Below are positions 1-9,976 of a stretch of DNA of 64,000 nt, piece after piece. The notes beneath the pieces are model-generated. The model saw nothing but the letters and a program-made list of their open reading frames with translations. It was not told the origin of the DNA and made no database searches. This stretch comes from Pandoraea anhela (GTDB lineage: Bacteria > Pseudomonadota > Gammaproteobacteria > Burkholderiales > Burkholderiaceae): the NCBI RefSeq assembly GCF_902459655.1, contig NZ_CABPSB010000004.1, forward strand, positions 186,001 to 250,000, in the 5' to 3' direction. Position 1 is the first letter of the stretch. Every line of letters begins with the position of its first letter. Position numbers and translations under genes: made by a program.

Positions 1-193
1 TACAGCGCTCTTCGCCGTTCGGATAACGGCGCAGCGCGTGCAGACCGCGAAAACGCGGCGACAGCGGCGTCTTCTCTTCCGGAAACTGCACCGTCACCTT
101 ACGTGCGAACGTGTAGCGCCCCGTGAGCGCCATGCCCTTGAGCAGTTCCAACAACAGGAAACTGCCGAAAAAGTCCTTGATTGCCCTTACCAT
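1..193 (-). CDS. nuoI: NADH-quinone oxidoreductase subunit I, N-terminal fragment cut by window edge
   Basis: Only the first 64 codons are in the window; the gene runs off the left edge. Translation from the ATG at 193 gives [20 protein letters not shown] followed by the conserved stretch with [19 protein letters not shown] and a [13 protein letters not shown] end, just before the first CxxCxxC cluster motif of this family. NuoI carries the N6a and N6b 4Fe-4S clusters that pass electrons from the peripheral arm of complex I toward quinone. It follows nuoH after 23 bp in the same operon, with a GAGGAAT ribosome binding site before the ATG. The cluster-binding motifs themselves lie outside the window. 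Confidence 0.93.
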   Translation of the reverse strand, partial: MVRAIKDFFGSFLLLELLKGMALTGRYTFARKVTVQFPEEKTPLSPRFRGLHALRRYPNGEERC

Positions 194-216
194 GGGATTC
201 CTCTACTCCGTTCGCC

Positions 217-1281
217 TCAGCCCCAGATGTTCCAGGGCGACATGATCCAGCCCCCAACCACGATCACCCAGAGGATCGTCAACGGCAGGAACACCTTCCA
301 GCCCAGACGCATGATCTGGTCGTAGCGGTAGCGCGGGAACGTCGCACGCACCCAGATGAATACCGACAGCAGCAGGAACACCTTGAACGCCAGCCAGAAC
401 ACGCCCGGGATGAACGACAGGAAGCCGAACGGCGCACTCCAGCCACCCAGGAACAGCACCGACGCCAGCGCCGAGATGATGATCATGTTGATGTACTCGG
501 CCAGGAAGAACAGGGCGAAGCCCATGCCCGAGTACTCGATCATGTGACCGGCCACGATTTCCGACTCGCCTTCCACCACGTCGAACGGGTGGCGGTTCGT
601 CTCGGCAATGCCCGAGATGAAGTAGACGACGAACATCGGCAGCAGCGGAAGCCAGTTCCACGACAGCAGATTCAGGCCCATGCCCGCGAACATGCCGTGC
701 TCTTGCGAGCGCACGATGTCCGACAGGTTGAGCGAGCCGGCCGTCATCAGCACGGTGACCAGTGCAAAGCCCATCGCGATTTCATACGAAATCATCTGCG
801 CCGACGCGCGCATGGCGCCGAGGAACGCATACTTCGAGTTCGAGGCCCAACCGGCGAGAATCACCCCGTACACGCCGATCGACGAGATCGCGATGGCGTA
901 GAGCAGACCGGCGTTCACATCGGCCAGCACGGCGCCCGGCTGGAACGGGATCACCGCCCAGATGGCGAAGGCCGGCAGCACGGCCATGACCGGCGCGATG
1001 GCGTAAATGCCTTTACTGACTTGCGACGGCGTGATCACTTCCTTGAGCAGAAGCTTCAACACGTCGGCGATCGGCTGGAGCAAACCAGCCGGACCGACGC
1101 GGTTCGGACCGAGACGCACGTGCATCCAGCCGATCAGCTTACGCTCCCACAGAATCAGATACGCCACGCACAGCAGCAGAATCACGGCGACGACGAGAAT
1201 GCGGACCAGCGCCCACACCGTCGGCCAGGCAACGCCCAGCAACTGCGTGCCGTATTGATTGATGACTTCGTTCAGGCTCAT
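217..1281 (-). CDS. nuoH: NADH-quinone oxidoreductase subunit H (membrane)
   Basis: 354 residues, a usual length for NuoH. The protein is strongly hydrophobic with about eight membrane segments, beginning near residues 15-45. The family signature [18 protein letters not shown], on the cytoplasmic loop after the first helix, is intact; this loop helps form the quinone chamber. NuoH joins the membrane arm to the NuoB/D/I module and helps couple quinone reduction to proton pumping. The ATG lies directly against the nuoG stop codon with no spacer, so the two are translationally coupled. Identity rests on length, signature and operon position between nuoG and nuoI. Confidence 0.97.
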   Translation of the reverse strand: MSLNEVINQYGTQLLGVAWPTVWALVRILVVAVILLLCVAYLILWERKLIGWMHVRLGPNRVGPAGLLQPIADVLKLLLKEVITPSQVSKGIYAIAPVMAVLPAFAIWAVIPFQPGAVLADVNAGLLYAIAISSIGVYGVILAGWASNSKYAFLGAMRASAQMISYEIAMGFALVTVLMTAGSLNLSDIVRSQEHGMFAGMGLNLLSWNWLPLLPMFVVYFISGIAETNRHPFDVVEGESEIVAGHMIEYSGMGFALFFLAEYINMIIISALASVLFLGGWSAPFGFLSFIPGVFWLAFKVFLLLSVFIWVRATFPRYRYDQIMRLGWKVFLPLTILWVIVVGGWIMSPWNIWG

Positions 1282-3594
1282 TTACGCCTTCTCCACCGAA
1301 ATTTCACCGAACATCGCGCCAAGCGCGGCGGACGCCGGCGTGGCCGCCGGCACGCGCACCACATTCGCGGGCAACGTTTCCGAGCGAACGGCTGGCAGCG
1401 TAACCACGGCGTCGCCCTGACGCACGCGGACGGCATCGCCCTTGGCCAGCCCCAGGCTGTCGAACAGCGCAGCCGGCAGCGTGGCACGCAGCGCAGCCTT
1501 GGCGTCGTTGGTCAGTTGCAGCGACGGCGCACGGCGCACGAGCGCGTCGGCGGCGTAGATCGGCACATCGGCCAAACGCTCCAGCCCCTGAGCGGGAGCC
1601 TTCGGCGCGGCAAGCGCGGCCTTGGCGCGGTTGTCGAGCGACGCTGCCGAGAAACCGGCCAGCGCCTCGTCGCGCACCTGTTCGGCAGTGTCCTGCTCGA
1701 AGCCTTGCAGCTTGAGCAGATTGCCCAGCACGCGCAGCACCTTCCAGCCCGGGCGGGTCTCGCCCAGCGCACGCACGACACCGTTGAAGTGTTGCGGCAG
1801 ACCTTCGGCATTCACGAACGTGCCGGCCGTCTCCGTGAACGGTGCGATCGGCAGCAGCACGTCGGCGTATTCGAGGCCGTGCTTGAACGACGAAAGCGAG
1901 ACAACCATCTTCGCAGCGCTCAGCGCGGTGAGCGCTTGCTTCGCATCGGCCGCATCGAACTCCGGCTCGGCGTTGAGCAGCAGGTAAGCCTGACGCGGTT
2001 GGGCGAACAGCGCTGCGGCGCCCTTCGCGTTCGTAGCCTTCACGGCGTAACCGCCGACTGTGTTGGCGCCTTCCGTCAGGAAGCCCAGCTTCGCGCCGGT
2101 GATGTCAGCGATCACTTGCGCGATCGCGTGCAGTTGAGCGAATTGCGGATGCTGCACCACGGCGTTACCCAGCAGAATCGCACGACGCTCACCGTTGATC
2201 AGCGAAGCGGCGATGGCCTTGGCCGTGTCGCTTGCGCTCACGCCGGCCAGTTCTGCCGGCGCGGCAACACCCTTGGCTGCCGCGGCGGCTACGGCGATAC
2301 CGGCCAGTTCGCCCACCCAGGCACTCGGTGCCGCGATGATCTTGTTGGCGAGCTTCACCAGCAGATCGTCGTCCGCGCCGTGCAGCACGTTCAGTTGGCC
2401 ACCGGCCTTCACTGCCGAGCGCAAACGCGAGGCGAACAGCGGATGATCCTTGCGCAGGAACGAACCAACGACCAGAGCGCTTTGCAGCGTATCGAGTTCG
2501 GCGATCGGCAGGCCGAGCCACGGCGCGCCCTGCGTGCCGCCCGACACGTCAGTCTGGCGCAGGCGGAAGTCGACGTTGTCGCTACCGAGCGCGCGCACGA
2601 ACTTCTGCAGCAGGTGCAGTTCCTCGACGGTCGCGTGCGGCGAAGCCAGTGCAGCAACGGCGTCGGCGCCGAAGTCGCGGATGATGTCCGTCAGACCGTG
2701 ACCGACATATTCGAGGGCCGTCTGCCAGTCGACTTCATGCCACTCGCCGCCTTGCTTGAGCATCGGCTTGGTGAGGCGCTCGTCGCTGTTCAAACCTTCG
2801 TACGAGAAACGATCCTTGTCGGAGATCCAGCACTCGTTGACCGCTTCGTTCTCAAGCGGCACGACACGCATGACCTTGTTGTTCTTCACTTGCACCACGA
2901 GGTTCGCACCCACGCCGTCGTGAGGACTCACCGACTTGCGGCGCGACAGTTCCCACGTCCGGGCGCTGTAGCGGAACGGCTTCGAGGTCAGTGCGCCGAC
3001 CGGGCACAGGTCGATCATGTTGCCCGAGAGTTCGGAGTCGACCGTCTTGCCGACGAACGACGTGATTTCCGAGTGCTCGCCACGACCCAGCATGCCGAAT
3101 TCCATGACGCCGGCCACTTCCTGACCGAAACGCACGCAACGGGTGCAGTGGATGCAGCGCGACATCTCTTCCATCGAGATGAGCGGGCCCACGTTCTTGT
3201 GGAACACCACGCGCTTCTCTTCCTGATAGCGCGATGCCGACTTGCCGTAACCGACGGCCAGATCCTGAAGTTGGCACTCACCGCCCTGATCGCAGATCGG
3301 GCAGTCGAGCGGGTGGTTGATCAGCAGGAACTCCATCACCGATTGCTGTGCCTTCACAGCCTTCTCGGAGTTCGTACGCACGATCATGCCGTTGGCCACC
3401 GGCGTAGCACATGCCGGCACTGCCTTCGGGGCCTTCTCGACCTCGACCAGGCACATGCGGCAGTTCGCAGCGATGGACAGCTTCTTGTGGTAACAGAAGT
3501 GGGGAATGTAGGTGCCGTTCTTCTTGGCAGCCTGGATCACCATGCTGCCTTCGGGCACCTCGACCTTTTGGCCGTCAATTTCGATTTCAACCAT
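1282..3594 (-). CDS. nuoG: NADH-quinone oxidoreductase subunit G
   Basis: 770 residues. The N-terminus is a 2Fe-2S ferredoxin domain with C34, C45, C48 and C62. It is followed by the HxxxCxxCxxxxxC motif (HPLDCPICDQGGEC) and a CIHCTRC ... CPVGAL four-cysteine set, which hold the N4 and N5 clusters. The rest is a molybdopterin-oxidoreductase-like domain with no catalytic role expected. The extra N7 cluster found in E. coli NuoG appears to be absent: the region after CPVGALTSKPFRYS reads SRRKSVSPHDGVGANL, with Ser, Asp and Ala where the N7 cysteines would lie. The subunit transfers electrons from NuoE/F toward NuoI. It sits 29 bp after nuoF. Confidence 0.97.
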   Translation of the reverse strand: MVEIEIDGQKVEVPEGSMVIQAAKKNGTYIPHFCYHKKLSIAANCRMCLVEVEKAPKAVPACATPVANGMIVRTNSEKAVKAQQSVMEFLLINHPLDCPICDQGGECQLQDLAVGYGKSASRYQEEKRVVFHKNVGPLISMEEMSRCIHCTRCVRFGQEVAGVMEFGMLGRGEHSEITSFVGKTVDSELSGNMIDLCPVGALTSKPFRYSARTWELSRRKSVSPHDGVGANLVVQVKNNKVMRVVPLENEAVNECWISDKDRFSYEGLNSDERLTKPMLKQGGEWHEVDWQTALEYVGHGLTDIIRDFGADAVAALASPHATVEELHLLQKFVRALGSDNVDFRLRQTDVSGGTQGAPWLGLPIAELDTLQSALVVGSFLRKDHPLFASRLRSAVKAGGQLNVLHGADDDLLVKLANKIIAAPSAWVGELAGIAVAAAAAKGVAAPAELAGVSASDTAKAIAASLINGERRAILLGNAVVQHPQFAQLHAIAQVIADITGAKLGFLTEGANTVGGYAVKATNAKGAAALFAQPRQAYLLLNAEPEFDAADAKQALTALSAAKMVVSLSSFKHGLEYADVLLPIAPFTETAGTFVNAEGLPQHFNGVVRALGETRPGWKVLRVLGNLLKLQGFEQDTAEQVRDEALAGFSAASLDNRAKAALAAPKAPAQGLERLADVPIYAADALVRRAPSLQLTNDAKAALRATLPAALFDSLGLAKGDAVRVRQGDAVVTLPAVRSETLPANVVRVPAATPASAALGAMFGEISVEKA

Positions 3595-3623
3595 AGCGGT
3601 TCAATGCCAAGCGTCAAAAGGGA

Positions 3624-4916
3624 TTAGTGAGCGCCGACCAAGCAATGCTTGTGCTCGACGTGGTAGGCGAACTCGTCCCAGAAGTGTTTGAGCATGCCGC
3701 GCACCGGCATCGCTGCGGCGTCGCCCAGCGCGCAAATGGTGCGGCCCATGATGTTCTCGGCCACCGAGTTGAGCAGATCCAGATCTTCCTTGCGGCCTTC
3801 ACCGTGTTCGATACGGTTGACCACGCGCCACAGCCAGCCCGTCCCCTCACGGCACGGGGTGCACTGACCGCACGATTCTTCGTAGTAGAAGTACGACAGG
3901 CGCAGCAGCGACTTCACCATGCAGCGCGTCTCGTCCATGACGATCACCGCCCCCGAACCCAGCATCGAGCCAGCCTTGGCGATGCTGTCGTAGTCCATGG
4001 TGGTTTCCATCATCAGGCCAGCCGGCACGACAGGCGCCGACGAACCGCCAGGAATCACCGCCTTCAACTTCTTGCCGCCACGCATGCCGCCGGCCAGTTC
4101 GAGCAGTTCGGGGAACGACGTGCCCAGCGGCACTTCGTAGTTACCCGGCAGCTCGACGTCGCCCGACACGGAGAAAATCTTGGTGCCGCCGTTGTTCGGC
4201 TTGCCCAGTTCCAGATACTGCTGCGGGCCGGTGGCCAGCAGGAACGGCACTGCGGCAAACGTTTCGGTGTTGTTGATGGTCGTGGGCTTGCCGTACAGAC
4301 CGAAGCTCGCCGGGAACGGCGGCTTGAAGCGCGGCTGGCCCTTCTTGCCTTCGAGCGATTCGAGCAACGCGGTCTCTTCGCCGCAGATATAAGCGCCGTA
4401 ACCGTGGTGCGCATGCAGCTGGAACGAGAAATCCGTGCCGAGAATGTTGTCGCCCAGATACCCGGCGGCGCGCGCTTCTTCCAGGGCCTCTTCAAAGCGT
4501 TCGTACACTTCGTAGATTTCCCCGTGGATGTAGTTGTAACCGACGGTGATGCCCATGGCGTAACCGCCGATGGCCATCCCTTCGATCAGCGCGTGCGGGT
4601 TGTAGCGCAGAATGTCGCGATCCTTGAACGTGCCGGGCTCGCCTTCGTCCGAGTTACAGACGAGGTATTTTTGCCCCGGGAACGCACGCGGCATGAAGCT
4701 CCACTTCAGGCCGGTCGGGAAGCCTGCGCCGCCACGACCGCGCAGGCCCGACGCCTTGACGTCGGCAATGACCTGCTCCGGCGTGATGCCCTCTTTCAGA
4801 ATACGCGCGAGCTGCTGGTATCCACCGCGCTTGACGTAATCTTCGAGGTGCCAGTTCTCGCCGTTCAGATCGGCAAGAATCAGCGGCTTGATGTGACGGT
4901 TGTGCAGCGACGTCAT
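3624..4916 (-). CDS. nuoF: NADH-quinone oxidoreductase subunit F (NADH/FMN-binding)
   Basis: 430 residues from the ATG at 4916. The reading frame stays open upstream to 5489, but that part is an Arg-rich shadow of nuoE, and the family alignment starts at [12 protein letters not shown]. Features include the glycine-rich [21 protein letters not shown]-binding region, the [13 protein letters not shown] loop, and the C-terminal [12 protein letters not shown] motif that binds the N3 4Fe-4S cluster. This is the electron entry subunit: it oxidises NADH via FMN and works as a pair with NuoE. The start overlaps the nuoE stop by 4 bp (ATGA), indicating translational coupling. Confidence 0.97.
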   Translation of the reverse strand: MTSLHNRHIKPLILADLNGENWHLEDYVKRGGYQQLARILKEGITPEQVIADVKASGLRGRGGAGFPTGLKWSFMPRAFPGQKYLVCNSDEGEPGTFKDRDILRYNPHALIEGMAIGGYAMGITVGYNYIHGEIYEVYERFEEALEEARAAGYLGDNILGTDFSFQLHAHHGYGAYICGEETALLESLEGKKGQPRFKPPFPASFGLYGKPTTINNTETFAAVPFLLATGPQQYLELGKPNNGGTKIFSVSGDVELPGNYEVPLGTSFPELLELAGGMRGGKKLKAVIPGGSSAPVVPAGLMMETTMDYDSIAKAGSMLGSGAVIVMDETRCMVKSLLRLSYFYYEESCGQCTPCREGTGWLWRVVNRIEHGEGRKEDLDLLNSVAENIMGRTICALGDAAAMPVRGMLKHFWDEFAYHVEHKHCLVGAH

Positions 4917-5413
4917 GCTTTCTCTCCTGCGGCGCCCTTGGCCTTGAGCTCGTCGATGAGCGCATCGACCTTGTCTTCGCTCATGAAGCCGCACATGCGA
5001 TGGTTGTTCACCAACATGACGGGCGCGTCGCCACAAGCGCCCATGCACTCGCCTTCCTTGACCGTGAAGAGGCCGTCGGGCGTGATATCGCCATACTCGA
5101 CGCCCAACTTTTCCTTCAGGTACTTGGCCATCTCTTCGCCACGCGTGAGCTGGCAAGGCAGGTTCGTGCACACGGTCAACTTGAACTTGCCCACCGGGCT
5201 CGTGTTGAACATGGTGTAAAAGGTTGCGACCTCTTGCACCGCGACCGCGGGCATTTCGAGGTAGTCCGCCACGAACTGCATCACTTCGGGCGACAACCAG
5301 CCTTTTTCGACCTGCGCTACGGCAAGCGCGTGCATCACCGCCGACTGCTTCTGCTCGGCAGGGTATTTGGCAACGGCACGGTCGATTTTCTTCAGGGCTT
5401 CGGGAGAAAGCAT
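4913..5413 (-). CDS. nuoE: NADH-quinone oxidoreductase subunit E (2Fe-2S)
   Basis: 166 residues with a thioredoxin-like 2Fe-2S fold. The four ligands are visible as [10 protein letters not shown] and [13 protein letters not shown]. The N-terminal helical part ([17 protein letters not shown]...) matches the family. NuoE holds cluster N1a beside the FMN of NuoF. It is the first gene after a 171 bp spacer that separates nuoA-D from nuoE-H. That spacer holds a strong hairpin, so its expression relative to nuoA-D could be tuned. The start region has no strong Shine-Dalgarno sequence, only a GGA about 6 bases upstream. Confidence 0.97.
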   Translation of the reverse strand: MLSPEALKKIDRAVAKYPAEQKQSAVMHALAVAQVEKGWLSPEVMQFVADYLEMPAVAVQEVATFYTMFNTSPVGKFKLTVCTNLPCQLTRGEEMAKYLKEKLGVEYGDITPDGLFTVKEGECMGACGDAPVMLVNNHRMCGFMSEDKVDALIDELKAKGAAGEKA

Positions 5414-5556
5414 TTCCGATCCGACTGTTTTCTAAAACGTTATCCCCGCTCGTGCCAGCGCGGGCGCGCCGAAGTTTTCGACGGCCCACGCACGACTGGC
5501 ACGGCTACTGGAACGGCAATGGCATCGACCTGCGAAACCCTGCCGAAATAAAACCT

Positions 5557-5577
5557 GCGGGCGCCTGAGGCGCCCGC
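5557..5577 (-). terminator. Hairpin in the nuoD-nuoE spacer (possible attenuator)
   Basis: A perfect 9-bp stem, GCGGGCGCC/GGCGCCCGC, with a 3-nt loop lies 8 bp after the nuoD stop. On the minus (transcribed) strand it is followed by AGGTTTTATTTCGG, an interrupted T-rich run. This looks like a partial intrinsic terminator inside the operon. A second, wider inverted repeat (CGTGCCAG at 5451-5458 with CTGGCACG at 5496-5503) lies in the same 171-bp spacer. Either could reduce read-through or protect an mRNA end. Confidence 0.55.
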
Positions 5578-5584
5578 TGCGCAT

Positions 5585-6838
5585 TTAGCGATCGATCTCG
5601 CCGAACACGATGTCCTGGGTACCGATGATCGCCACAGCGTCTGCAATCATGTGACCCTTCGCCATCTCGTCGAGCGCGGAAAGGTGGGCGAAGCCCGGCG
5701 CGCGAATCTTCAGGCGGTACGGCTTGTTGGCACCGTCCGACACCAGATAGATGCCGAACTCGCCCTTCGGGTGCTCGACAGCGGCATAGGTCTCGCCGGC
5801 AGGCACGTGGAAGCCTTCGGTGAAGAGCTTGAAATGGTGAATCAGCTCTTCCATGTTCGACTTCATTTCGACACGCGACGGCGGCGCCACCTTGTGGTTA
5901 TCCGTGATCACCGGACCCGGATTCGCACGCAGCCACTTCACACACTGGCGGATCAGGCTGGCCGACTGGCGCATTTCTTCCACGCGCACCAGATAACGGT
6001 CGTAGCAATCGCCTTCCTTACCCACCGGAATTTCGAAATCGAGGCGGTCGTACACTTCGTACGGCTGCTTCTTGCGCAGGTCCCAGGCAATGCCCGAGCC
6101 GCGCAGCATCGCGCCGGAGAAGCCGAGTTGCATCGCACGTTCGGGCGACACCACACCGATACCCACCAGACGCTGCTTCCAGATACGGTTGTCGGTGAGC
6201 AGCGTTTCGTACTCGTCGACACACTTCGGGAAGCGAATCGCGAAATCTTCGATGAAGTCGAGCAGCGAACCCTCGCGGGCTTCGTTCATCTTCTTGATTG
6301 CGCGCTCGTTATGAATCTTCGACGCACGATATTTCGGCATCGTGTCCGGCAGATCGCGATACACGCCACCCGGACGGTAGTAAGCCGCGTGCATACGGGC
6401 GCCCGAGACGGCTTCGTACACGTCGAACAGGTCCTCGCGCTCACGGAAGGCGTACAGGAACACCGCCATCGCGCCCACGTCGAGCGCGTGCGAGCCGATC
6501 CACATCAGGTGGTTCAGCACGCGCGTGATCTCGTCGAACATCACACGGATGTATTGTGCGCGAATCGGCACGTCGACGCCGAGCAGCTTTTCGATCGCCA
6601 TGACGTATGCGTGCTCGTTGCACATCATCGACACATAATCGAGACGATCCATGTACGGCACGGACTGGAGGAACGTCTTCGATTCGGCGAGTTTTTCGGT
6701 CGCGCGGTGCAACAGGCCGATGTGCGGATCGGCACGCTGGATCACTTCGCCATCCAGCTCGAGCACCAGGCGCAGCACGCCGTGCGCTGCCGGGTGCTGC
6801 GGACCGAAGTTCAGGGTGTAGTTCTTGATGTCTGCCAC
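5585..6838 (-). CDS. nuoD: NADH-quinone oxidoreductase subunit D
   Basis: 417 residues, the standard length for a separate (unfused) NuoD as in other Betaproteobacteria. The N-terminus ([20 protein letters not shown]) is the conserved family start and lines the quinone site. It also has the [12 protein letters not shown] segment and the C-terminal ... DIVFGEIDR end typical of the 49-kDa subunit, which is related to the NiFe hydrogenase large subunit but has lost the metal-binding cysteines. With NuoB it forms the quinone-reducing site. It starts 9 bp after nuoC in the same operon. Confidence 0.97.
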   Translation of the reverse strand: MADIKNYTLNFGPQHPAAHGVLRLVLELDGEVIQRADPHIGLLHRATEKLAESKTFLQSVPYMDRLDYVSMMCNEHAYVMAIEKLLGVDVPIRAQYIRVMFDEITRVLNHLMWIGSHALDVGAMAVFLYAFREREDLFDVYEAVSGARMHAAYYRPGGVYRDLPDTMPKYRASKIHNERAIKKMNEAREGSLLDFIEDFAIRFPKCVDEYETLLTDNRIWKQRLVGIGVVSPERAMQLGFSGAMLRGSGIAWDLRKKQPYEVYDRLDFEIPVGKEGDCYDRYLVRVEEMRQSASLIRQCVKWLRANPGPVITDNHKVAPPSRVEMKSNMEELIHHFKLFTEGFHVPAGETYAAVEHPKGEFGIYLVSDGANKPYRLKIRAPGFAHLSALDEMAKGHMIADAVAIIGTQDIVFGEIDR

Positions 6839-6847
6839 AAGGCCACC

Positions 6848-7447
6848 TTAATGTTTCAGACCGGCGTAATGCGCTTCGCGGATGATGCGCGGCGTGATTT
6901 CGCGCGGCTCGATCGTCACCGGCTGATAGATCACTCGCTTCTGCTCCGGGTCGTAACGCATCTCGACATAACCCGATGTCGGGAAGTCCTTGCGGAACGG
7001 ATGACCGATGAAGCCGTAGTCCGTGAGAATGCGGCGCAGGTCCGGATGACCTTCGAACACGATACCGACCAGATCGAACGCTTCGCGCTCGAACCAGTTG
7101 GCCGAACTCCACAGGTCGATCAGGGAGGTCACGACCGGCAGATCGTCTTCCGGTGCGAACACGCGCACACGCAGACGCCAGTTGTGGGTGAGCGAGAGCA
7201 GATGCGAGACGGCGGCATAACGCGGACCGTCATAAGCGCCATCGCCGTAAGCCGAATAGTCCAGACCGGCAACGTCCATCAGTTGCTCGAACTTCAGCTC
7301 GGGATGATCGCGCAAGGTGCGCGCCACTTCGAGATAGTCGCTCGCCTTGACGGTAAGCGTGAGCTCGTCGAGGGCTTCCACCAACTGCTCGGCGCGGGCG
7401 CCGAGCACGTTTTGCAGGGTGGTCTTGAGTTGTTCTAGTTTAGACAT
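6848..7447 (-). CDS. nuoC: NADH-quinone oxidoreductase subunit C
   Basis: 199 residues, matching the stand-alone 30-kDa subunit. The family signature around [22 protein letters not shown] is present as [20 protein letters not shown], followed by GHPFRKDFP. NuoC is a peripheral-arm scaffold that packs on NuoD. No cofactor is expected. It sits 12 bp downstream of nuoB and 9 bp upstream of nuoD, in a tightly packed operon. Confidence 0.97.
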   Translation of the reverse strand: MSKLEQLKTTLQNVLGARAEQLVEALDELTLTVKASDYLEVARTLRDHPELKFEQLMDVAGLDYSAYGDGAYDGPRYAAVSHLLSLTHNWRLRVRVFAPEDDLPVVTSLIDLWSSANWFEREAFDLVGIVFEGHPDLRRILTDYGFIGHPFRKDFPTSGYVEMRYDPEQKRVIYQPVTIEPREITPRIIREAHYAGLKH

Positions 7448-7459
7448 GGGCGGGAGCGG

Positions 7460-7939
7460 TTATTTACGCGCGATCGTCGCAGTCCGCTTGATCTTCGACT
7501 GCAACTGGATGATGCCGTAGACCAGCGCCTCGGCCGTCGGCGGACAGCCCGGCACATAGACGTCGACCGGCACGATGCGATCGCAACCGCGCACCACCGA
7601 GTAGGAATAGTGATAGTAGCCGCCGCCATTGGCGCACGACCCCATCGAGATCACCCAGCGCGGCTCGGCCATCTGGTCGTACACCTTGCGCAGCGCAGGC
7701 GCCATCTTGTTGCACAGCGTGCCGGCCACGATCATCACGTCCGACTGGCGCGGGCTGGGGCGGAACACCACGCCAAACCGGTCCAGATCGTAACGCGCCG
7801 CACCGGCGTGCATCATTTCGACGGCACAGCACGCGAGGCCGAACGTCATCGGCCACAGCGAACCCGTGCGCGTCCAGTTGATGAGTTTGTCAGCCGTAGT
7901 GGTGACGAACCCTTCGCGCAAAACCCCTTCGATGCTCAT
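7460..7939 (-). CDS. nuoB: NADH-quinone oxidoreductase subunit B
   Basis: 159 residues. It carries the N2 4Fe-4S ligands, seen as the tandem cysteines in [10 protein letters not shown], then [10 protein letters not shown] and [10 protein letters not shown]. Cluster N2 is the last carrier before ubiquinone, so this subunit is central to complex I. The Arg-rich loop [17 protein letters not shown] that contacts the quinone cavity is present. The start is an ATG in [11 protein letters not shown], 48 bp after nuoA. Confidence 0.98.
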   Translation of the reverse strand: MSIEGVLREGFVTTTADKLINWTRTGSLWPMTFGLACCAVEMMHAGAARYDLDRFGVVFRPSPRQSDVMIVAGTLCNKMAPALRKVYDQMAEPRWVISMGSCANGGGYYHYSYSVVRGCDRIVPVDVYVPGCPPTAEALVYGIIQLQSKIKRTATIARK

Positions 7940-7987
7940 ATGCTTACCCTGAATCCTTCTGCAATGCTGCCAATTACGTTGACGGCC

Positions 7988-8347
7988 TTATTCCCAGTCG
8001 AGCGCACCGCGCTTCCACAGGAAAACGAAACCGACGAGCAGCTCAAGCAGGAAACCCATCATGGAGATAAAGCCCACCCAGCCGATGTCACGCAGGGCAA
8101 CGCCCCACGGAAACAAGAATGCCGTTTCGAGATCGAACAGGATGAAAAGGATGGCGACGAGATAGTAGCGCACATCAAACTTCATGCGCGCATCTTCGAA
8201 TGCCTCGAAGCCGCACTCGTACGGAGAGAGTTTTTCGCTGTCGGGATTGTTGGGGCCGAGGAATTTACCGACGCCAATCAGGACCGCCCCAAGACCGCCA
8301 CCTACCAAAAGAAACAGCAGGACGGGATAATAGGTTCCGAGGTTCAA
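7988..8347 (-). CDS. nuoA: NADH-quinone oxidoreductase subunit A (membrane)
   Basis: 119 residues with three membrane helices (about residues 7-28, 60-82 and 90-110). The conserved loop [20 protein letters not shown] is between helices 1 and 2, and [10 protein letters not shown] follows. The start codon is TTG (TTGAACCTCGGAACC, read as MNLGT), preceded by GAGGGTAGAG, so the Shine-Dalgarno match decides the start; no ATG fits. This is the first gene of the nuo operon. The operon promoter must lie between this gene and the terminator that follows tRNA-Leu. Confidence 0.97.
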   Translation of the reverse strand: MNLGTYYPVLLFLLVGGGLGAVLIGVGKFLGPNNPDSEKLSPYECGFEAFEDARMKFDVRYYLVAILFILFDLETAFLFPWGVALRDIGWVGFISMMGFLLELLVGFVFLWKRGALDWE

Positions 8348-8426
8348 CTCTACCCTCTTTCGGTTAGTTCAAAGAACCGCTCTCGTCGATGGTGTGGGGA
8401 CCGGAAAGCGGATGAACGGTGAGCAC

Positions 8427-8467
8427 AAAATAAAATGCCAGCCAAAGCATAAACGCAAGGCTGGCAT
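8427..8467 (-). terminator. Intrinsic terminator after tRNA-Leu
   Basis: ATGCCAGCC at 8435-8443 pairs with GGCTGGCAT at 8459-8467 (9 bp, 15-nt loop). On the minus strand the stem is followed by TTTATTTTG. It lies 11 bp past the tRNA 3' end and would separate tRNA transcription from the nuo operon, which therefore needs its own promoter in about 8350-8425. Confidence 0.75.
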
Positions 8468-8477
8468 CGTAGAACTG

Positions 8478-8562
8478 TGGTGCCGACGGCGAGACTCGAA
8501 CTCGCACAGCTTTCGCCACTACCCCCTCAAGATAGCGTGTCTACCAATTTCACCACGTCGGC
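8478..8562 (-). tRNA. tRNA-Leu (GAG)
   Basis: An 85-nt tRNA read on the minus strand. The acceptor stem GCCGACG pairs with CGTCGGC, followed by discriminator A and an encoded CCA end. The anticodon stem CTATC/GGTAG encloses the loop TTGAGGG, giving anticodon GAG (decodes CUC/CUU). A long variable arm and the T-arm GCGAGTTCGAGTCTCGC are visible, as expected for a class II leucine tRNA. Confidence 0.97.
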
Positions 8563-8611
8563 ATTCATAGTCTGCAATCCGCTGTCACTTACGAATCGCT
8601 TCAAGACCGCT

Positions 8612-8640
8612 ATAGTAGCGCCCTTCGGCATTTTGTTCAA
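8612..8640 (-). promoter_or_regulatory. Sigma-70-type promoter for tRNA-Leu
   Basis: On the minus strand, TTGAAC (8640-8635) and TACTAT (8617-8612) are separated by exactly 17 bp. Transcription would begin near 8604, about 40 nt before the mature tRNA 5' end. The segment between the -10 box and the tRNA is GC-rich (AGCGGTCTTGAAGCG). Confidence 0.65.
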
Positions 8641-8704
8641 TGCACAAATCGATTTTTTTTCAACTTTCTTTACAACGTATTACTTGTCACAAACGCGTCG
8701 CGAA

Positions 8705-9073
8705 TCACTTCGGCACGTCTTGCTGATTCGCCACCGAGGCCGGCGCCGGCGCACTTGCAGCAGCAGGTGCGGACGCCGCGACCGGCGCTGTCGCCGCAGG
8801 CAAATTACCAAGGACACCGATGTTTGCCGCCGGCTTGTACGAGCCCAGATAAGTGAGGCCCAGCGTGGTCACGAAGAACACGGCAGCCAATACAGCCGTG
8901 GTGCGCGACAGGAAGTTGGCCGACCCCGACGCACCAAAAAGACTGCCCGACGAACCGCTGCCGAATGCCGCGCCCATGTCGGCGCCCTTACCATGCTGCA
9001 ACAACACCAGACCGATGATGCCCAGCGCGGAAAGCACCTGCACCACGATCAACAACGTTTTCAACAACCCCAT
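8705..9073 (-). CDS. secG: Preprotein translocase subunit SecG
   Basis: 122 residues from the ATG at 9073 (MGLLKTLLIVVQVLSALGII). The frame is open further upstream to 9118, but the family starts at this methionine. Two membrane helices lie at about residues 3-25 and 53-74, separated by the conserved loop VLLQHGKGADMGAAFGSGSS. After the second helix comes an Ala/Pro/Ser-rich tail ending in NQQDVPK, common in Betaproteobacteria. SecG is the small auxiliary subunit of the SecYEG channel. It is 102 bp downstream of tpiA, the usual tpiA-secG arrangement. Confidence 0.95.
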   Translation of the reverse strand: MGLLKTLLIVVQVLSALGIIGLVLLQHGKGADMGAAFGSGSSGSLFGASGSANFLSRTTAVLAAVFFVTTLGLTYLGSYKPAANIGVLGNLPAATAPVAASAPAAASAPAPASVANQQDVPK

Positions 9074-9175
9074 CTGATCACCCGTAGAGAAGAATCCAAT
9101 TCGTCCGGAGCACGGCAAAAATTGATGCGCCGCGTCATGACTTATTTCACGCCGTTACAAAGAACGGCATTGACG

Positions 9176-9976
9176 TCAGCGCGGCAGGCCCGCCTCGCAA
9201 ATCGCCAGAAAATCGACCGCCTTCAATGCCGCACCGCCGATCAGACCACCATCGACGTCAGCCATCGAGAACAATTCCACCGCGTTGTCCGGCTTCACGC
9301 TGCCGCCGTACAACACCGCCACATCCGATACCGCCTCACCTTTCGCGCGCAGCAGCGAACGCAGATGCGCGTGCACTTCCTGCGCTTGCGCCGACGTCGC
9401 CGTCTTGCCCGTGCCGATCGCCCAGACCGGCTCGTAAGCCACGACGATCTGCGCGGCCTGCTCGACCGTCAGCGCAGCCAGCACGGTTTCGAGCTGACGC
9501 GACACCACCGCCATCGTTTCACCCGCCTCGCGCTCGGCCAGCGTCTCGCCGATGCACACGATCGGCGTCATACCGGCATCGAGAACACGCAACGTCTTCG
9601 CCGCAACGCTCGCATCGGTCTCGCCGTGATAAGCACGACGCTCCGAGTGACCCACGATCACGAACCGCGCGCCGAACTCGGCGATCATCGGCGCAGCGAC
9701 TTCGCCCGTGAAGGCGCCGCTCACCTGGGCCGACACATCCTGCGCACCGAAGCTCAGCACCTGCCCCGAGAGACGGGTCTGACATTGCGCGAGATAAGGG
9801 AACGGCACACAAACGGCGGCGGTCACGCCCGGTGCGCTCAGCACAGGCGACGCCAGCAGGTCGCCCAGCAGCGCCTCGTTGCCGGCCAGACTGCCGTGCA
9901 GTTTCCAATTGCCCACGACGAGCTTGCCAGCCTTGCGGCTGATGGTGCGAGCCGAAGCTGCGGTACCAGTTGTCAC
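9176..9976 (-). CDS. tpiA: Triosephosphate isomerase
   Basis: 266 residues. Catalytic landmarks are all present: the lysine in [10 protein letters not shown], the histidine in VIVGHSERR, the glutamate in [14 protein letters not shown] with its flexible loop, and the phosphate-binding [10 protein letters not shown]. It interconverts dihydroxyacetone phosphate and glyceraldehyde 3-phosphate in glycolysis. The start is GTG, preceded by GGGGGATAAGGC. About 12 extra residues ([12 protein letters not shown]) precede the core compared with E. coli, so a slightly later start is possible, but no other start codon has a comparable ribosome binding site. Confidence 0.97.
   Translation of the reverse strand: MTTGTAASARTISRKAGKLVVGNWKLHGSLAGNEALLGDLLASPVLSAPGVTAAVCVPFPYLAQCQTRLSGQVLSFGAQDVSAQVSGAFTGEVAAPMIAEFGARFVIVGHSERRAYHGETDASVAAKTLRVLDAGMTPIVCIGETLAEREAGETMAVVSRQLETVLAALTVEQAAQIVVAYEPVWAIGTGKTATSAQAQEVHAHLRSLLRAKGEAVSDVAVLYGGSVKPDNAVELFSMADVDGGLIGGAALKAVDFLAICEAGLPR

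Noticed and set aside
181-3627. A 1148-codon plus-strand open frame opposite nuoH and nuoG
   Set aside because: It is antisense to two certain genes; its product is His/Arg/Gln-rich with no family likeness. Such long antisense frames are normal in high-GC genomes.
8478-8562. tRNA-Leu as an integration site for a mobile element
   Set aside because: Both sides are core genes (secG and nuoA); there is no integrase and no duplicated tRNA 3' end within the window.
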